Below, in pieces: positions 49,201 through 57,300 of a stretch of DNA of 64,000 nucleotides. Each line of letters begins with the position of its first letter. The stretch's first letter is position 1. Location: the NCBI GenBank assembly GCA_013289955.1, contig JABCYZ010000003.1:186001-250000 (forward strand), read 5' to 3'. Below the pieces are notes generated by a model. The model saw only the letters and a list, made by a program, of their open reading frames with translations, was not told the origin of the DNA and ran no database searches. This DNA comes from Acidobacteriota bacterium. Lineage in GTDB: Bacteria > Acidobacteriota > Terriglobia > Acidiferrales > UBA7541. Both the position numbers and the translations under genes were made by a program.

Positions 49201-50210
49201 ACTATATCGAAAGCCCGTTGCGATACGACATCACTGTGCGCACGGATCGCGCACGCGTCCGGTATCCCGAAGGAATGAGCTGGCTCGTCGGCGGCTCGCT
49301 GCGACTGGCGGGAACACCCACTTCTGGAGTGCTCTCGGGAAAGGTCGTGATTGAAAGGGTGACGCTGTCCGAGGGTCTTGAGGTTGCGAATGTGCTCGTT
49401 TCTTCAAAAAGCGGCATTTCCGGGCCTTCGACGGGTTCAACCTTCCTGCGGAACCTGCAATTTGATATCTCGGCGCTTTCGGCGCCCGACGCGCGCATGG
49501 AATGGCCGGGTGCGGAGCTCGAAGCCGAAGCAAACCTTCGCGTACGAGGCACATGGGAGCACCCCATCCTCCTCGGGCATATCCACATCCTCGCGGGCGA
49601 GATGACCTTCCACGGAGACAAGTACAAGGTCACGCGCGGCGATATGAATTTCGCGAATCCCTTCCGGCTGGATCCGGTGCTGAACGTGGAAGCCACGACC
49701 ACGATTCAGCAGTACGAGATCACGCTGAATTTTAACGGACCGGCGAGCAAGCTGACGCTGGCTTATCGCTCCGATCCGCCGCTGCCGGCGAACGACATCA
49801 TCACGCTCTTGGCCCTGGGACAAACGAGCTCAGAAGCAAGCCTTCGAGGCGGCGGGACCGCCAATTCCCAAACCGCCAGCTCGGGAGCTTCGGCGATTCT
49901 CTCTGAAGCGGTTTCGAGCCAGTTGGGCGGGCGCGTCGAACGATTGTTCGGGATTACGCGGTTCCGGGTCGATCCCGGACTGGCCGAAATAGGCTCGGCG
50001 AGCTCGTCGCAGAACACCGCGGCGCGAGTCACGGTCGAGCAGCAGGTCACGCGAGATCTGACGATTACGTATGTTTCGAATGTGGGCTCGACCCAGCAGC
50101 AGGTCATTCAGGTGGAATACAACTTGAACCGGAATGTGTCGATTGTGGCGTTGCGCGACTACAACGGCACCTTTGGAATCGACGTTAAGTTCAAAAAACA
50201 CTTTCAGTAG
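46203..50210 (+). CDS. tamB: TamB-like translocation and assembly module protein
   Basis: A 1335-residue protein. An N-terminal transmembrane anchor (about 13-33) is followed by a very long beta-rich region of AsmA/TamB type and a C-terminal TamB domain (about 1000-1335; FANPFRLDPVLNVEATTTI, DPPLPANDIITLLALG, ending FKKHF). Such proteins span the periplasm as a lipid-carrying or assembly bridge. Length is near E. coli TamB (about 1260). It is the third gene of the coupled operon beginning with the POTRA-rich protein. Confidence 0.88.
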   Translation: MKVRKRHPIWNWVIHTPWVLTVIGILCFIGFFASGAGNPILERWIVHRLEKATGGRVELRSISIQWLSMRATLKGLVIHGHEPAGTYPLFSSEEVVAKLEIDSFWGRKVSLSELDLKAPEVHIRVAKDGSSNVPTPPGENRSEASLRDSLLALRVRRVNIENGWLLYNELKVPLAVEGGEMSLALDSGGSPEHPLYLGNLEWQNIRFSAQNMAPVPANLSAKFTIWRDGFTLEQGVLSAGRSHLDLQAEMSNFAKPKWSFRYRGWVELLDFRETFRAPQVPTGNVDVRGEGTLADGRYKGTGSFAGRDIQLSYDIFHTSGLLSRSSYTIDNDGIVAPDFVAEGFGGTVKGKVTLRFLGVQFRADTHIQDMHVARVFPAIEHPGFPIDELEWDALLSGDTIETWSNAFEHFEIGGKMDWSPVDVLAAGHVPVTASWQIHYRYDTGVFAISAGQFETPSSKGTITGILAPRNTSVDVHFETGALESYKDFIDAIRGAKRGSKDAIQEISGSVQWDGKITAPGGQTTFSGHVRGERVRYNGTDLDSLEGDLTYSPAELRIARGKLRFGAIDTEIEGTLDLTDWSFLPKNEWTADVNFDKSSVETIQKLFGWTYPVKGVLSGQLHGHGTRAVPGITGLFDLAEGTVYGVSFNRLRGQLNLSPDEVRIADAELRVFAPGKENGRGAGIVTGTAGYRFTDGRITADLVGASLPLEDIEKLQSVKLPVGGLVTFRVKANGPLSALESDGTFRVVDFRVGKDVIGSFDGSLTSDGHTAKLELGSAMTTGGISGEVTLGLADPYPLNGKVSIQNIDLNPYLIAALHLAQFNGHGVADGDITVTGELKHLENIVMDAKFSRLGLNYANVQLENVGPIHLRTSKESLEIDQAAFKGADTNIAISGSVRFQGRGALGLKLNGALDLRLLTGFLPAVEANGPAQINATFEGPFDRPRITGKVHIENASARVADFPTGMSNITGDLVFDATRLFFDNVTAESGGGTMHLTGNVNYIESPLRYDITVRTDRARVRYPEGMSWLVGGSLRLAGTPTSGVLSGKVVIERVTLSEGLEVANVLVSSKSGISGPSTGSTFLRNLQFDISALSAPDARMEWPGAELEAEANLRVRGTWEHPILLGHIHILAGEMTFHGDKYKVTRGDMNFANPFRLDPVLNVEATTTIQQYEITLNFNGPASKLTLAYRSDPPLPANDIITLLALGQTSSEASLRGGGTANSQTASSGASAILSEAVSSQLGGRVERLFGITRFRVDPGLAEIGSASSSQNTAARVTVEQQVTRDLTITYVSNVGSTQQQVIQVEYNLNRNVSIVALRDYNGTFGIDVKFKKHFQ

Positions 50211-50233
50211 CGGAACCGGAAACGGCCCGGTCT

Positions 50234-50902
50234 TCAGAATTGCGGAGGATCGGGTTGTTGCGCCGCTTGCTGCGACTGGTTTTGCTGGGCCTGTTGTGCC
50301 CGCGCGCCGGGTTGCCAGCGGCGGGGCCCGTTGTTGAGCCGCGCGGATTGGCCGATTTCCGGATTCTGCGCTTTTAGCGCCTGGAGGGCCTCTTTCGCGG
50401 CCCTTGCGCCCGTGGCCCGGCTGGCAGCCAGGATTTCTCGCGCGATCTTGGGCGTTTCCGCGGCGACCTTCTGGCCCACGGGAGAGCCGTAGAACTGCAG
50501 CAAGGCCTTGATCTCGTCGTCCGTGTAGTGTTTGTCGTAAATGGTTACGAGCTGTTCGGTCACCTGGGTGACGTCGAATTTCTTCTGATAGCTTTCGATA
50601 AAGGAAGTCACAAACGCCTGCCCCTTGTCGTTGTTCGGGACGGTCGCGAGAAGTTTTTCCCGGTACTGCTCACTGGAGTTGTTGACGGCGTCCTGCACCT
50701 GATCGCGGGCGCCGATGAGCTCCATCAGCGAGCGAATGTCTGTGTCCTTGACGGGATCGATGGGCTTCGCCTTCGCCCGGCTTGCCTCGTCCTCGGATAG
50801 CGTGCTCGGCGGTGCGGAGCCGACCGGATTCTGCGATGCGCCTTGGATCGCAAGAAAAAATGTTCCGACATAAATAATAGCTAGGGCTAGGACGGCCTTC
50901 AT
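50234..50902 (-). CDS. secreted DUF2059-domain protein
   Basis: A 222-residue protein. A signal peptide (about 1-24) is followed by the helical DUF2059 region: IRSLMELIGARDQV, SFIESYQKKFDVTQVTEQLVTIYDKHYTDDEIKALLQFYGSPVGQK. This pattern is shared by many periplasmic proteins of unknown function. The C-terminal 40 residues are Gln/Ala/Pro-rich and probably disordered. ATG 50902 has GGAGG and GGAAG upstream. It converges on tamB. Confidence 0.8.
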   Translation of the reverse strand: MKAVLALAIIYVGTFFLAIQGASQNPVGSAPPSTLSEDEASRAKAKPIDPVKDTDIRSLMELIGARDQVQDAVNNSSEQYREKLLATVPNNDKGQAFVTSFIESYQKKFDVTQVTEQLVTIYDKHYTDDEIKALLQFYGSPVGQKVAAETPKIAREILAASRATGARAAKEALQALKAQNPEIGQSARLNNGPRRWQPGARAQQAQQNQSQQAAQQPDPPQF

Positions 50903-51062
50903 GACTTCCGTTCCTCCGCGGCGGAGATTTCCGTGCCTTTCCGGCACTGCTCTGATTTTAAGGAAAGACGCGGAAACCCGCCCCAAGCGCGGGGTACAGG
51001 CGTGCTTCTCGTTTAACTGGCCGTTCGTTCAGGGCAGTTTGATTTCGGCAGATGGGGCTTTC

Positions 51063-51071
51063 TGCTACCAT
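51063..51071 (+). promoter_or_regulatory. extended -10 promoter, leaderless start of the permease
   Basis: TGCTACCAT (TGn plus TACCAT at 51066-51071) ends 8 bases before the permease ATG, with no ribosome site between. The transcript would begin at or next to the ATG. Confidence 0.4.
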
Positions 51072-51079
51072 TCGGCGCC

Positions 51080-52516
51080 ATGGCGGCGACAACATCTGCG
51101 GATGCAACGGCATCTGCCGCCCGAGACCACACGGAACTCCTCAGCCGCGAAGCCGGTCTACATCGCAATCTAACGCCACGCCAGCTGTCCATGATTGCCA
51201 TCGGCGGCGCGATCGGAACGGGACTCTTCCTTGGCAGTGCTATTTCCGTACAGCTTGCGGGGCCGGGCGTGATTTTCAGTTTTATAGCGGCCGGGGCGAT
51301 TGCGGTCTGCCTGCTATGGGCGCTCGGCGAAATGACCGTGGCGCACCCCGTCGCCGGATCCTTCGGCGTTTACGCGGAAATGTATGTCCATCCCTGGGCC
51401 GGGTTTGCCATGCGCTATTCCTACTGGCTCGGGCAGGTCATTGCGACCGGAAGCGAGGTCGTGGCCGCGTCGATCTATTGCCAACACTGGTTTCCGAACG
51501 TGCCGTCGTGGATGTGGATTCTGGGATTTTCGGCCGCGTTGGTTTATGTGAACGCGCGGAGCGTCGGAAGCTTTGGCGAATTCGAATACTGGTTCGCGAT
51601 GATCAAGGTGCTGACCATCACTGTATTTCTCGTTCTCGGCGTGGCGCTCGTCCTGGGCATTGGATTCCCGCGGGTTGGACTCAGGAACTATACCGCGCAT
51701 GGCGGCTTTCTTCCGAACGGCTGGCAAGGAGTCGGCCTCGGCGTGGCCATGGCGATCTTCAGCTTTCTGGGCCTCGAGATTGTGGCCGTTACGTCGGGGG
51801 AAGCGAAGGATCCGACAACGGCCCTGCCGAAGGCATTGCGCTGGACGCTTGGGCGCATGGGTCTTTTTTATGTGGGAGGGCTGGCCATCGTTGTCGGCAT
51901 CGTGCCGTGGAACCAGGTCGGGCTGGGGGAAAGCCCGTTCGTGCGTGTTTTCGAAATCGTGGGCATTCCCTCGGCGGCCGGAGTGATGAATTTCGTGGTG
52001 CTTACGGCCGCGCTTTCCAGCGTGAATTGCAATTTGTATCTGATGTCCAGGATGCTTTTTTCCCTGTCGCGCGGCGGGTATGCTCCGCCTGTACTGGGGA
52101 GGTTGAGCCGGCGCGGGATCCCGGTAGCGGCGTTGCTCGTATCCAGCATGGGAATGTTCGCAGCGATCTTTGTCGATCATTGGTTTCACGAGAAGGCTTA
52201 TATTTACATGCTGGGGTCGGCGTTCCTTGGCGGGATTTTTGTCTGGCAGATGATTTTTGTCACCCATCTTTCCTTCCGCCGCCGCACGGCGAAGTGGACA
52301 AAACCTCCCCTTCGGCTGGCTCCGCCTGGCCCCTGGAGTTCAGCGTTTGGACTTGCGGCGCTGACCGCTGTGCTGATTTCGACCTGGTGGGTTCCCGGTC
52401 TGCGCATCACGCTGAAGGCGGGAGTTCCCTGGCTTGTCTTTATTTCGCTATGCTACCTTGTGTCCGGCAGAGTCCCTTCCCGGAAGTTTTCAGGCGGAGC
52501 TCCAGAAGATGGATGA
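51080..52516 (+). CDS. amino acid permease (APC superfamily)
   Basis: A 478-residue transporter with about twelve transmembrane helices. It starts with a cytoplasmic N-terminus and the signature LTPRQLSMIAIGGAIGTGLF near 30-49, of the AAT/GABA-permease type. GLEIVAVTSGEAKDP near 225-239 is typical. The substrate is not clear; aromatic or GABA-like amino acids are common for this group. It overlaps the next gene, a kynureninase homologue, by 8 bases, which suggests uptake of tryptophan or kynurenine-type substrates (inference). Confidence 0.88.
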   Translation: MAATTSADATASAARDHTELLSREAGLHRNLTPRQLSMIAIGGAIGTGLFLGSAISVQLAGPGVIFSFIAAGAIAVCLLWALGEMTVAHPVAGSFGVYAEMYVHPWAGFAMRYSYWLGQVIATGSEVVAASIYCQHWFPNVPSWMWILGFSAALVYVNARSVGSFGEFEYWFAMIKVLTITVFLVLGVALVLGIGFPRVGLRNYTAHGGFLPNGWQGVGLGVAMAIFSFLGLEIVAVTSGEAKDPTTALPKALRWTLGRMGLFYVGGLAIVVGIVPWNQVGLGESPFVRVFEIVGIPSAAGVMNFVVLTAALSSVNCNLYLMSRMLFSLSRGGYAPPVLGRLSRRGIPVAALLVSSMGMFAAIFVDHWFHEKAYIYMLGSAFLGGIFVWQMIFVTHLSFRRRTAKWTKPPLRLAPPGPWSSAFGLAALTAVLISTWWVPGLRITLKAGVPWLVFISLCYLVSGRVPSRKFSGGAPEDG

Positions 52517-53693
52517 ACTACTGAAGTGGCGCAGCGAGTTTCCGATCCTCGAGCGCACGACATATATGATCAGCAATTCGCTCGGGGCCATGCCTCGCCG
52601 CGTTTACGACGAAATGCGCGCTTATGCCGATTCTTGGGGCGAACGCGGAGTGCGGGCCTGGGAAGAGGGCTGGTGGGAGATGGCCGTCAACGTGGGCGAC
52701 AGGATTGCCCCGCTCATCGGCGCAGGGCCTGGCGAAATCTCGCTGCATCAGAACGTTACGCTGATTCAGGCGGTGATCAGCTCGTGTTTTGATTTTCGCG
52801 GGCCGCGCAATAAGGTGGTGATGACGGACCTGGAATTTCCGTCGATTCAGTATTTCTATCACGAGCAGCGCCGCAACGGCGCGCGGATCGAACTGGTTCC
52901 GAGCGGCGATCCGGTTCGGTTTGACCTCGGCAAGTTTCTCGATGCCATCGATGAGACCACACTGCTCGTACCGATCTCACAAGTGCTCTTTCGAAGCGCC
53001 TACATCGTGGATGCGCGGGCCATTATTGAAAAGGCGCATCGCGTTGGGGCGCACGTCATCCTCGATCTTTTCCAGGCTGCCGGCACGATTCCTCTCGACG
53101 TCCGCGGTCTCGGCGCGGACTTTGCCTGCGGCGGTGTGCTCAAGTGGCTCTCGGGCGGACCAGGCGTCGGTTATCTCTATGTTCGGGAAGACTTGCGCCC
53201 GAGGCTCCAGCCCGCGATCGCGGGCTGGCTTGCGCACCAGCGCCCCTTCGCCTTTGAGACCGGCGCCATCGATGCCCGCGAGGATTCCTTCCGCTATCTG
53301 AATGGGACGCCGCACATTCCGGCGCTCTATGCATGCCAGCCGGGGCTCGCGATACTTAACGAGGCCGGGATTGCCGCGATTCGCCAAAAATCCATGCGCA
53401 TGACGGAGCGTCTCTTCGGTGCCGCGAAGGCGCAGGGATGGCGCGTAAACACGCCGGAAAATCCGGCGGAGCGCGCGGGCACCGTCTCCGTAGATTGTCC
53501 GCACGCCGCCGAGGTATGCCGCGAGCTCCTGGCGCGAGAGATTCTCGTGGATTACCGTCCCAAAGCCGGCGTCCGGCTGTCGCCGCATTTTTACAATCGC
53601 GACGAAGAGTGCGACCTCGTGATTGCCCAGATCGCGGACATTCTCCGGACGCGGGCCTGGGAAAAGCATGCGGTGGCGCTCTCGCATGCTTGA
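52509..53693 (+). CDS. kynureninase-like class V aminotransferase
   Basis: A 394-residue PLP enzyme of fold type I. It has LHQNVTLIQAVISSCF, VMTDLEFPSIQYFYHEQ and VPISQVLFRSAYIVDARAI, resembling kynureninase. The PLP Asp is in VILDLFQAAGTIPLDV. The Schiff-base Lys is in GGVLKWLSGGPGVGYLYV near 218. Kynureninase splits kynurenine to anthranilate and alanine; other class V members are possible. ATG 52509 has GGAG about 10 bases upstream. No kynA or kynB is nearby. Confidence 0.78.
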   Translation: MDELLKWRSEFPILERTTYMISNSLGAMPRRVYDEMRAYADSWGERGVRAWEEGWWEMAVNVGDRIAPLIGAGPGEISLHQNVTLIQAVISSCFDFRGPRNKVVMTDLEFPSIQYFYHEQRRNGARIELVPSGDPVRFDLGKFLDAIDETTLLVPISQVLFRSAYIVDARAIIEKAHRVGAHVILDLFQAAGTIPLDVRGLGADFACGGVLKWLSGGPGVGYLYVREDLRPRLQPAIAGWLAHQRPFAFETGAIDAREDSFRYLNGTPHIPALYACQPGLAILNEAGIAAIRQKSMRMTERLFGAAKAQGWRVNTPENPAERAGTVSVDCPHAAEVCRELLAREILVDYRPKAGVRLSPHFYNRDEECDLVIAQIADILRTRAWEKHAVALSHA

Positions 53694-53741
53694 CGGATGG
53701 AAAAGGGCATTTACTGGAGATGAGGGGATCGGACGGGTAAG

Positions 53742-54449
53742 GTGAAACTGTTTCGCGGTCACACGGCGATCGAATTGCCATCGGAGGATTCCGGCGGGGA
53801 CGAGTTTGCCGTCCAGCGCCGTGAAATGATCGAAAAGCAATTGCGCCGGCGCGGCGTTGTGGATAGAGCGGTGCTTGGCGCGATGGCTGCTGTGCGGCGC
53901 GAAGAGTTCGTGCCCAAAGAGTTTCGCGAGCGAGCGTACGAAGACGCGCCGCTGCCGATCGGTGAAGGCCAGACCATTTCGCAGCCTTATATCGTCGCAG
54001 CCATGACCGCTGCCCTCGACCTTACAGGCAAGGAACGCGTTCTGGAAATTGGGACAGGGTGCGGCTATCAAGCCGCGATTCTCTCGCGCCTGGCGAAAAT
54101 CGTTTTCACGGTCGAGTCTCGCTCCGAGCTCGCTTCCTCAGCCGCGGCCAGGCTCGACCGTGTCGGATTTCGAAATGTGCACGTTCACTGCGGCGACGGC
54201 ACTCTGGGGCTTGCAGAGCTTGCTCCCTTTGACGCGATCCTCGTTGCCGCAGCGGCGCCCTCGGTGCCCGAGCCGCTTCGCGCACAGCTCGCAGTCGGCG
54301 GCCGGCTGATCTTGCCCGTGGGAGACGCTGACCATCAGCAATTGCTCCGCATGGAACGCCACGGCGATGGCTTCACGACGCGCACTCTCGAAGCCTGCCG
54401 GTTCGTGCCCCTCATCGGTTATCACGGATGGAAGGAGCCGCCCGCCTGA
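53742..54449 (+). CDS. pcm: protein-L-isoaspartate O-methyltransferase
   Basis: A 235-residue SAM-dependent enzyme that repairs isoaspartyl residues in aged proteins. It has RREEFVPKEFRERAYEDAPLPIG, GEGQTISQPYIVAAMTAALDL, and the SAM motif VLEIGTGCGYQAAILSRLA. The start is GTG 53742 without a strong ribosome site. Its stop overlaps the next ATG (TGATG). Confidence 0.93.
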   Translation: MKLFRGHTAIELPSEDSGGDEFAVQRREMIEKQLRRRGVVDRAVLGAMAAVRREEFVPKEFRERAYEDAPLPIGEGQTISQPYIVAAMTAALDLTGKERVLEIGTGCGYQAAILSRLAKIVFTVESRSELASSAAARLDRVGFRNVHVHCGDGTLGLAELAPFDAILVAAAAPSVPEPLRAQLAVGGRLILPVGDADHQQLLRMERHGDGFTTRTLEACRFVPLIGYHGWKEPPA

Positions 54450-55207
54450 TGGATGCCCCGGCGCCCGACCTTTCCATCATTATTCCGTCGTTTAACGAAG
54501 AGCTCCGCCTGCCCGGAACTCTCGAGCAAATCGCCGCCTTCCTTCCGAACCTGGGCCGAGAAACGGAAATTCTCGTGGTCGATGACGGTTCGAGAGACCG
54601 CACTGCCGAGGTTGCGGAGTCCTTTCGAAAGACGCTTCCAAACCTTCGCGTCATTTTCAACGGTGTGAATCGTGGCAAGGGCTTCAGCGTTCGTCATGGA
54701 ATGCTCGAAGCCCGCGGCCGCAATGTGCTCTTCACCGATGCCGATCTCTCCGCGCCGATCGAAGAAGCGCCAAAGCTTCTCGACGCCTTGAAGACCTACG
54801 ACGTGGCCATCGGCTCCCGCGCTCTCGACCGCAAGCTCATCACCGTGCATGAGTCGCCGTTCCGGGAGTTCGCCGGCATCATCTTCAACACCATCGTGCG
54901 GATCATCCTTCGCCTGCCGTTTGTGGATACGCAGTGCGGCTTCAAGGTCTTCCGCCGCGAACGCTGCCGGATCCTTTTCGAGCAGCAGCGTATCGAGCGT
55001 TTCGGGTTCGATCCGGAATTGCTCTATCTGGCGCGGCATCACGGGCTTCGCACCATAGAAATCCCCGTCCGGTGGGGACATTCGCCTGCGACAAAAGTGA
55101 ATATGTTCCGCGACAGCATCCACATGTTTCTGGACGTGTTCACGATCCGCTGGAACGCGATCCTGGGGCGCTATCCGAGGCCGGGTGACGCCGCATCCGG
55201 CACTTAA
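54449..55207 (+). CDS. family 2 glycosyltransferase (dolichyl-phosphate sugar synthase-like)
   Basis: A 252-residue GT-A enzyme. It has LSIIIPSFNEELRLPGTLEQ, ILVVDDGSRDRTAEVA, NRGKGFSVRHGM and the DADLSAPIEE metal motif. The C-terminal part (VDTQCGFKVFRRE, HSPATKVNMFRDSIHM) matches polyprenyl- or dolichyl-phosphate glucosyl/mannosyl transferases. No C-terminal membrane helices are present. ATG 54449 is coupled to pcm; an in-frame ATG at 54428 is also possible. Confidence 0.85.
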   Translation: MDAPAPDLSIIIPSFNEELRLPGTLEQIAAFLPNLGRETEILVVDDGSRDRTAEVAESFRKTLPNLRVIFNGVNRGKGFSVRHGMLEARGRNVLFTDADLSAPIEEAPKLLDALKTYDVAIGSRALDRKLITVHESPFREFAGIIFNTIVRIILRLPFVDTQCGFKVFRRERCRILFEQQRIERFGFDPELLYLARHHGLRTIEIPVRWGHSPATKVNMFRDSIHMFLDVFTIRWNAILGRYPRPGDAASGT

Positions 55208-55225
55208 CTTTATGCCACAAAGTAC

Positions 55226-55254
55226 TTGACAGATCCCTGTTTTTGAGGTAGCCT
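55226..55254 (+). promoter_or_regulatory. promoter with leaderless transcript for the 55261 gene
   Basis: TTGACA at 55226-55231 and TAGCCT at 55249-55254 are separated by 17 bases. The ATG at 55261 starts 7 bases after the -10, exactly where transcription should begin. No ribosome site exists. Confidence 0.55.
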
Positions 55255-55260
55255 CGTCGG

Positions 55261-55875
55261 ATGCTGGCCGTCGGCCCACTCCCTTCGAAGAAGCGCGAAC
55301 CCATCCCCATAGACGCGCGCGCCGCCGATCATCTCAAATACATTCGCGAAACCATGGAGAGCGCGGCGGAGTTCACCGCGGTGCCCGGCTGGGGCGGCGT
55401 GGCCATGGGCATTACGGCACTGGCGGCCGGATTCCTGGCCGCGCGCCAGTCGAGTCCCCGTGCCTGGCTCGCTGTCTGGCTTGTCGAAGCTTTTGTCGCC
55501 GTCGCGATCGCCGCCCCTGCGGCAGCCACCAAGGCCCACCGGGCGAATTCGACGCTTTTCTCTGGCCCGGGCCGGAAATTTCTCTTCAGTTTTGCTCCCC
55601 CGATCATCGTGGGCGGCTTGTTGACCTTTGCGCTTTTCGCAGCAGGAGCTGCGGCCGTCCTGCCGGGCGTCTGGCTGCTTCTTTACGGAACGGCTATCGT
55701 CACCGGCGGCGCTTTTTCCGTGCGCATCGTTCCGGTCATGGGTTTTTGCCTGATGAGCCTTGGTGCTGCGGCGCTTTTTGCACCCGCTGCATGGGGCGAC
55801 GCCTTTATGGCAGCGGGCTTTGGAGTCTTGCAGATCGGCTTCGGAATCTGGATTGCCCGGCATCACGGCGGCTGA
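55261..55875 (+). CDS. multi-pass membrane protein, unknown
   Basis: A 204-residue protein with an N-terminal cytoplasmic part (about 1-40) and about five transmembrane segments (near 45-63, 70-88, 112-132, 138-160 and 175-195). It is paired with the winged-helix gene that starts 10 bases after it. A membrane protein next to a small HTH regulator is a common acidobacterial arrangement. No function is known; it probably senses or transports under control of the neighbour. The transcript appears leaderless. Confidence 0.65.
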   Translation: MLAVGPLPSKKREPIPIDARAADHLKYIRETMESAAEFTAVPGWGGVAMGITALAAGFLAARQSSPRAWLAVWLVEAFVAVAIAAPAAATKAHRANSTLFSGPGRKFLFSFAPPIIVGGLLTFALFAAGAAAVLPGVWLLLYGTAIVTGGAFSVRIVPVMGFCLMSLGAAALFAPAAWGDAFMAAGFGVLQIGFGIWIARHHGG

Positions 55876-55885
55876 AGAGAATCTT

Positions 55886-56278
55886 ATGGCGAAGTCATCT
55901 ACCGCTCACCAGGAACGGCTGCAGCGTACGCGCGAGCGGGACGCGTCGCTGGCTGCTGTCCGCGGCTCGGCCCGCGAAGCCGTCTCGCCGGATCTTGACC
56001 GGCTGATCCACGAGCGTATTCGCCTCGGAATCGTGAGCGCGCTCGCCGTAAACCGCTCGCTGACCTTCAACGAGCTCAAAGCCCTGCTTAAAACCACGGA
56101 CGGCAATCTGAGCGTCCATGCCCGCAAACTCGAAGAAGCGGACTACATCGTCTGCACGAAATCCTTTGACGGACGGCTGCCGAAGACGGAGTACCGTTTG
56201 GCGGCGGCAGGCAGGCGCGCGCTCGAGCGCTACCTGAACCACATGGAAGCCCTGATTCGCGCAACGCGCGAGGGCTAG
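55886..56278 (+). CDS. winged-helix transcriptional regulator (HTH_34-like)
   Basis: A 130-residue protein. The DNA-binding domain (about 40-115) reads LIHERIRLGIVSALAVNRSLTFNELKALLKTTDGNLSVHARKLEEADYIV. It belongs to the MarR/PadR-like winged-helix class of single-domain repressors. It follows the membrane protein, and a dyad (56301-56321) lies just after it, before uppS. This dyad could be its operator. The effector is unknown. Confidence 0.82.
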   Translation: MAKSSTAHQERLQRTRERDASLAAVRGSAREAVSPDLDRLIHERIRLGIVSALAVNRSLTFNELKALLKTTDGNLSVHARKLEEADYIVCTKSFDGRLPKTEYRLAAAGRRALERYLNHMEALIRATREG

Positions 56279-56300
56279 CGAGCCAAAATTTTTTGCCTGG

Positions 56301-56321
56301 CTACTTTGTACTATAGAGTAG
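56301..56321. promoter_or_regulatory. operator-like dyad before uppS
   Basis: CTACT and AGTAG arms 11 bases apart enclose GTACTATAG, which can serve as a -10-like sequence for uppS. It lies between the winged-helix gene and the uppS ATG at 56362. Regulation by that repressor is inference. Confidence 0.35.
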
Positions 56322-56361
56322 TTTATGGAAAATTTCCGGCGGCGGAGAAAGAAGTAAAAAC

Positions 56362-57117
56362 ATGCAGCTTCTCACCACGCAGCACCTCTCGACGACCACG
56401 AAGACCCCACTGGCCCGGGACCCCGGCCTGCACGTCGCCATCATTTCCGACGGAAACGGGCGCTGGGCCACTTCGCGCGGATTGCCGCGATCCGCCGGCC
56501 ACCGTGCGGGCGCCGAATCCGCCCGCCGCATCATCGAAGCCGCGCCGCGCCTCGGAATCCACACGCTGACCCTCTTCGCTCTTTCTTCCGCCAATTGGAA
56601 GCGCCCGGCGGCGGAGGTGACGGCGATCCTTCGACTTTTGCACGAATACTTGCTGATAGAAACGTCGCACTGCGTCGAGGAAGGCGTCCGCCTGAGCGTC
56701 ATCGGGCGGCGCGATCGCCTGCCCGCCACCCTCCGCCAGGCCATCGCAGATTCCGAGGCTGCCACGGCAAACGGCACGCGGCTTCATCTTCGCCTCGCGA
56801 TCGATTACTCCGCGCGTGAGGCGATTTATCACGCCGCCTGCCGGTTCTATAAAGTCACCGAACTCTCGCCCGAGTCCTTCTCGAACGTCCTTGCGGAAGT
56901 TCTTCGTGGCGGCTCGACGGAAGTCGACTTGCTCATCCGCACCGGAGGCGAGCAGCGACTTTCCGATTTTCTGCTCTGGGAGTGCGCCTTTGCCGAGTTC
57001 GTTTTTTTGCCGAAACGTTGGCCCGATTTTGGCGCCGCCGACCTCGCATCCGCCATAGAAGAATTCGGCAGGCGCGAGCGAACCCGTGGAGCCTTGCCCG
57101 ACGCGATCGCCGGATAA
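56362..57117 (+). CDS. uppS: cis-prenyltransferase (undecaprenyl diphosphate synthase family), divergent
   Basis: A 251-residue enzyme that would add isopentenyl units to FPP in the cytoplasm. It has HVAIISDGNGRWA (the catalytic Asp is kept), RAGAESARRIIEAA, IRTGGEQRLSDFLLWE and AEFVFLPKRWPDF. Two normally conserved motifs are changed: the usual ENW motif reads FALSSANWKRP, lacking its Glu, and the usual NYGGR reads DYSAREA. It may be a paralogue with another chain length or reduced activity. Confidence 0.82.
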   Translation: MQLLTTQHLSTTTKTPLARDPGLHVAIISDGNGRWATSRGLPRSAGHRAGAESARRIIEAAPRLGIHTLTLFALSSANWKRPAAEVTAILRLLHEYLLIETSHCVEEGVRLSVIGRRDRLPATLRQAIADSEAATANGTRLHLRLAIDYSAREAIYHAACRFYKVTELSPESFSNVLAEVLRGGSTEVDLLIRTGGEQRLSDFLLWECAFAEFVFLPKRWPDFGAADLASAIEEFGRRERTRGALPDAIAG

Positions 57118-57300
57118 TCGCCTTTTTGAGCTGGGGACCAGCTGACTCTGGACTCCTTGCTCAGGGGCGCCCTTAGGCACCAAATAAAACCCGTCTAATC
57201 AGCCCGTTGACGCTCGGCTACCAGGTTTACTCCGGGCACGCCGGAACGTCATACCCTGACGTTTGAGCCTCCGCTGGCGTCTATATCCCAGGAGCAAAGA

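Noticed and set aside
51052..52524. 490-codon frame overlapping the permease in another frame
   Set aside because: The permease frame has the APC signature and membrane helices; this frame is Arg/Gly-rich with no motif.
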